Translations under genes and position numbers: made by a program
The notes under the pieces: generated by a model
Database searches by the model: none
Told to the model about the DNA's origin: nothing
Seen by the model: the letters and a program-made list of their open reading frames with translations, nothing else
Assembly: GCA_902803635.1 (NCBI GenBank)
Contig: CADCQU010000215.1
Coordinates: forward strand, 1-13,635
Reading direction: 5' to 3'
DNA from: an uncultured Lachnospiraceae bacterium
GTDB taxonomy: Bacteria > Bacillota > Clostridia > Lachnospirales > Lachnospiraceae
Length of the DNA: 13,635 nt
Shown here: positions 12,322 through 13,635 of the stretch, piece after piece
Position numbering within the stretch: position 1 is the first letter of the stretch
Layout: the number at the start of each line of letters is the position of its first letter

Positions 12322-13635
12322 ATGGCCTTGGAACAAAACGATTGGAATGACCCGGCAAATGCCCCCGACGAGGGCGAGGAGTCTTACTCCTTTATAGAGG
12401 AGCACGTGAAGAAGCGTCCGCTTGATCGGCGGAAGCTTTTTCGTGATGTTCTGCGCATCGTGCTTGCCGGAGCCCTCTTTGGAGCCGCCGCCGGTCTGGT
12501 CTTTTTTTTCATTGTCCAAAATGCCCTGCCCGTAGGTTCGAGCGGGGGTTCCCTTCTGACCGAGGCTCCGGACGTGATCGCCGTGGCCTCGCCGACACCC
12601 GAACCCGAGGAGGATGTAACCGCCATCGCCGCAACATCGGGTGCTTCTACAGAGGATGCGGCAAATGCACAGACCGGAAGTGATAAATCTGGGAATGAAA
12701 AATATGATTCTTCGACGGACAACACATCGGAAACCAAGGGTGGAAAAAACGATTCTTCGATGAACAACTCGTCGGAAAAAAGGGGCGGAGAAGACGGTTC
12801 TTCGATGAGCAACACATCGGAAACCAAGGAAGGAAAAACTGGCTCCTCCACAAAGGATTCTTCAGAAAAGACGGAAACCGGGGACGGAAAAGCTGGTTCT
12901 TCAACGAAGGACAATTCCGAAAAGATGGAAACCGGGGACGGAAAAGCTGGCTCTACGACGAAGGAAAGTTCGGACAAAAAGGAATCCAAGGACGGAAAAA
13001 ATGCTTCCTCCTCGAAAAACAACGGAAAGGACACCTCGGCGCAGGCCAATGACAAGGACGGCGAACCTGCTTCTGCGATGAACCTCACGCCCACGCCCAC
13101 GCCGACCGTGGAGGAGCTGGAGACCGAGGCTCTGCGGAGCTACGAACGCGTTCAGGCCGCCTTTCGGCGCATCTCCGCCGAGACGCTCCGGCACATGGCT
13201 ATCGTCACCTCCACCCACAGCGCGGTCAGCGGCATTTTCAGCACGGGGGAGGCGGATTCCACAAGCAGCGCCCTCATCCTCGGACGGGACAACCGCCGCA
13301 TTTTCCTGCTCCTTGACCATCTGCCTGCCGGGGACGTACACCAGGTGACATTTGCCAACGGAGCGAGCGCCGCGGCCAGGCTTTGCGCAACCGACCCGAC
13401 CACGAATCTTACGGTACTTACGGTGCTTCTCCGGGACCTGGATGCGGAAACGCGGGCAACCTTAACGCCGGCCGAGCTTGGGAATTCCTATAGCCTCAAG
13501 AACGGCGACCTTGTCCTTGCCGTGGGCGCCCCGCTCGGAATACAGGGCGAATACTGCTTTGGCTCTGTTATGTCAACGGAACATCCCTATTACGTGACCG
13601 ACCGCGAGTACGGCCTCCTTACCACCTCGATGCAG
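12322..13635 (+). CDS. Membrane-anchored HtrA-like (S1C) serine protease homologue, 3' end outside window
   Basis: 438 residues are visible and the gene continues past the window. A cytoplasmic N-terminus with SYSFIEEHVKK precedes one membrane helix (about 45-66). A Pro/Glu stretch and a repetitive Ser/Lys/Asp/Gly linker (about 80-262) lead to a trypsin-like domain from about 290. VGAPLG (401-406), SLKNGDLVLA and FGSVMST match the HtrA VGDWVxAIGNPLG and GxIS regions. H333 (LLLDHL) aligns with the catalytic His. The position of the catalytic Asp appears to be N362 (DPTTNLTVL against the usual DLAVL). The Ser region is not visible. It may therefore be an inactive homologue. The start at 12322 has only a weak AGGTG directly beside it; a GTG immediately before it is an alternative. 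Confidence 0.75.
   Translation, partial: MALEQNDWNDPANAPDEGEESYSFIEEHVKKRPLDRRKLFRDVLRIVLAGALFGAAAGLVFFFIVQNALPVGSSGGSLLTEAPDVIAVASPTPEPEEDVTAIAATSGASTEDAANAQTGSDKSGNEKYDSSTDNTSETKGGKNDSSMNNSSEKRGGEDGSSMSNTSETKEGKTGSSTKDSSEKTETGDGKAGSSTKDNSEKMETGDGKAGSTTKESSDKKESKDGKNASSSKNNGKDTSAQANDKDGEPASAMNLTPTPTPTVEELETEALRSYERVQAAFRRISAETLRHMAIVTSTHSAVSGIFSTGEADSTSSALILGRDNRRIFLLLDHLPAGDVHQVTFANGASAAARLCATDPTTNLTVLTVLLRDLDAETRATLTPAELGNSYSLKNGDLVLAVGAPLGIQGEYCFGSVMSTEHPYYVTDREYGLLTTSMQ
12709..13005 (+). repeat. Imperfect tandem repeats in the HtrA-like linker
   Basis: Three 45-bp units (residues 130-144, 145-159, 160-174; type SSMSNTSETKEGKTG) are followed by three 54-bp units (175-192, 193-210, 211-228; type SSTKDSSEKTETGDGKAG). 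Each starts with a Ser/Thr-rich SS[T/M] and ends in a Gly/Lys-rich segment. A degenerate seventh unit follows. The linker is hydrophilic and probably disordered, spanning the cell wall. In-frame repeats of this kind can change copy number. Confidence 0.75.

Larger units (their letters stand above)
79..13356. repeat. Dispersed short motif GGCAAATG, 16 copies on both strands
   Basis: Exact plus-strand copies of GGCAAATG start at 803, 4480, 4541, 6401, 7181, 9784, 10536, 12354 and 12660. Reverse complements (CATTTGCC) start at 1935, 5960, 7490, 7731, 8671, 9878 and 13349. Five more sites have only the 7-base core GCAAATG: 79, 6450 (plus), 1767, 11868 and 11955 (minus). At about 60% GC, chance predicts roughly 0.35 copies of the octamer over both strands. 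The copies lie in several reading frames, in genes and in leaders. The base after the motif is usually C or T. The counts were made by eye. Confidence 0.7.

Noticed and set aside
12384..13100. Minus-strand frame with Phe/Pro/Ser repeats
   Set aside because: The repeats are the reverse complement of the Ser/Lys linker repeats in the HtrA-like gene; the plus frame continues into a recognisable domain.

Overview
The window looks like chromosomal DNA from a high-GC member of the Clostridia, most likely Lachnospiraceae-like. The evidence is the conserved order rpsF-ssb-rpsR ... gdpP-rplI-dnaB, AGGAGG-type ribosome binding sites, the clostridial style of SSB and GlyA, and an HtrA-like protein whose cytoplasmic N-terminus carries a YSFIEE motif seen in that group. 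The assignment rests on recognition of families; no search was run.

Plus strand, 1-7367. A promoter and leader precede rpsF (S6, with a long acidic tail), ssb and rpsR (S18). A hairpin around 1630-1664 separates these from a second cluster: gdpP (membrane-bound c-di-AMP phosphodiesterase), rplI (L9) and dnaB (replicative helicase), which ends at a strong terminator at 5734-5771. A 340-bp leader with a direct repeat and possible alternative hairpins precedes glyA (serine hydroxymethyltransferase). glyA is followed by a 33-codon gene for a single-span membrane peptide. A dispersed intergenic repeat of the TCATCCTGAGC...GAAGGATCT kind and a bidirectional terminator close this half.

Minus strand, 12005-7505. 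mutS2, an OmpR/PhoB-type response regulator and its sensor kinase are tightly packed and probably form one operon, transcribed towards the bidirectional terminator. A 316-bp AT-rich divergent region separates mutS2 from a plus-strand gene running off the window end. That gene encodes a membrane-anchored HtrA-like protein with a repetitive Ser/Lys/Asp linker. Its Asp position of the catalytic triad appears to be Asn.

The genes are mostly housekeeping: translation (S6, S18, L9), replication and repair (SSB, DnaB), ribosome rescue or recombination control (MutS2), c-di-AMP turnover (GdpP) and one-carbon metabolism (GlyA). The most striking signal is not a gene. The octamer GGCAAATG occurs 16 times by hand count, on both strands, in several reading frames and between genes, where roughly 0.3-0.4 would be expected from base composition. 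This resembles the behaviour of DNA uptake sequences or the cyanobacterial HIP1 motif. Other points of interest are the structured glyA leader, the candidate pseudoprotease with its tandem-repeat linker, and the small membrane peptide.
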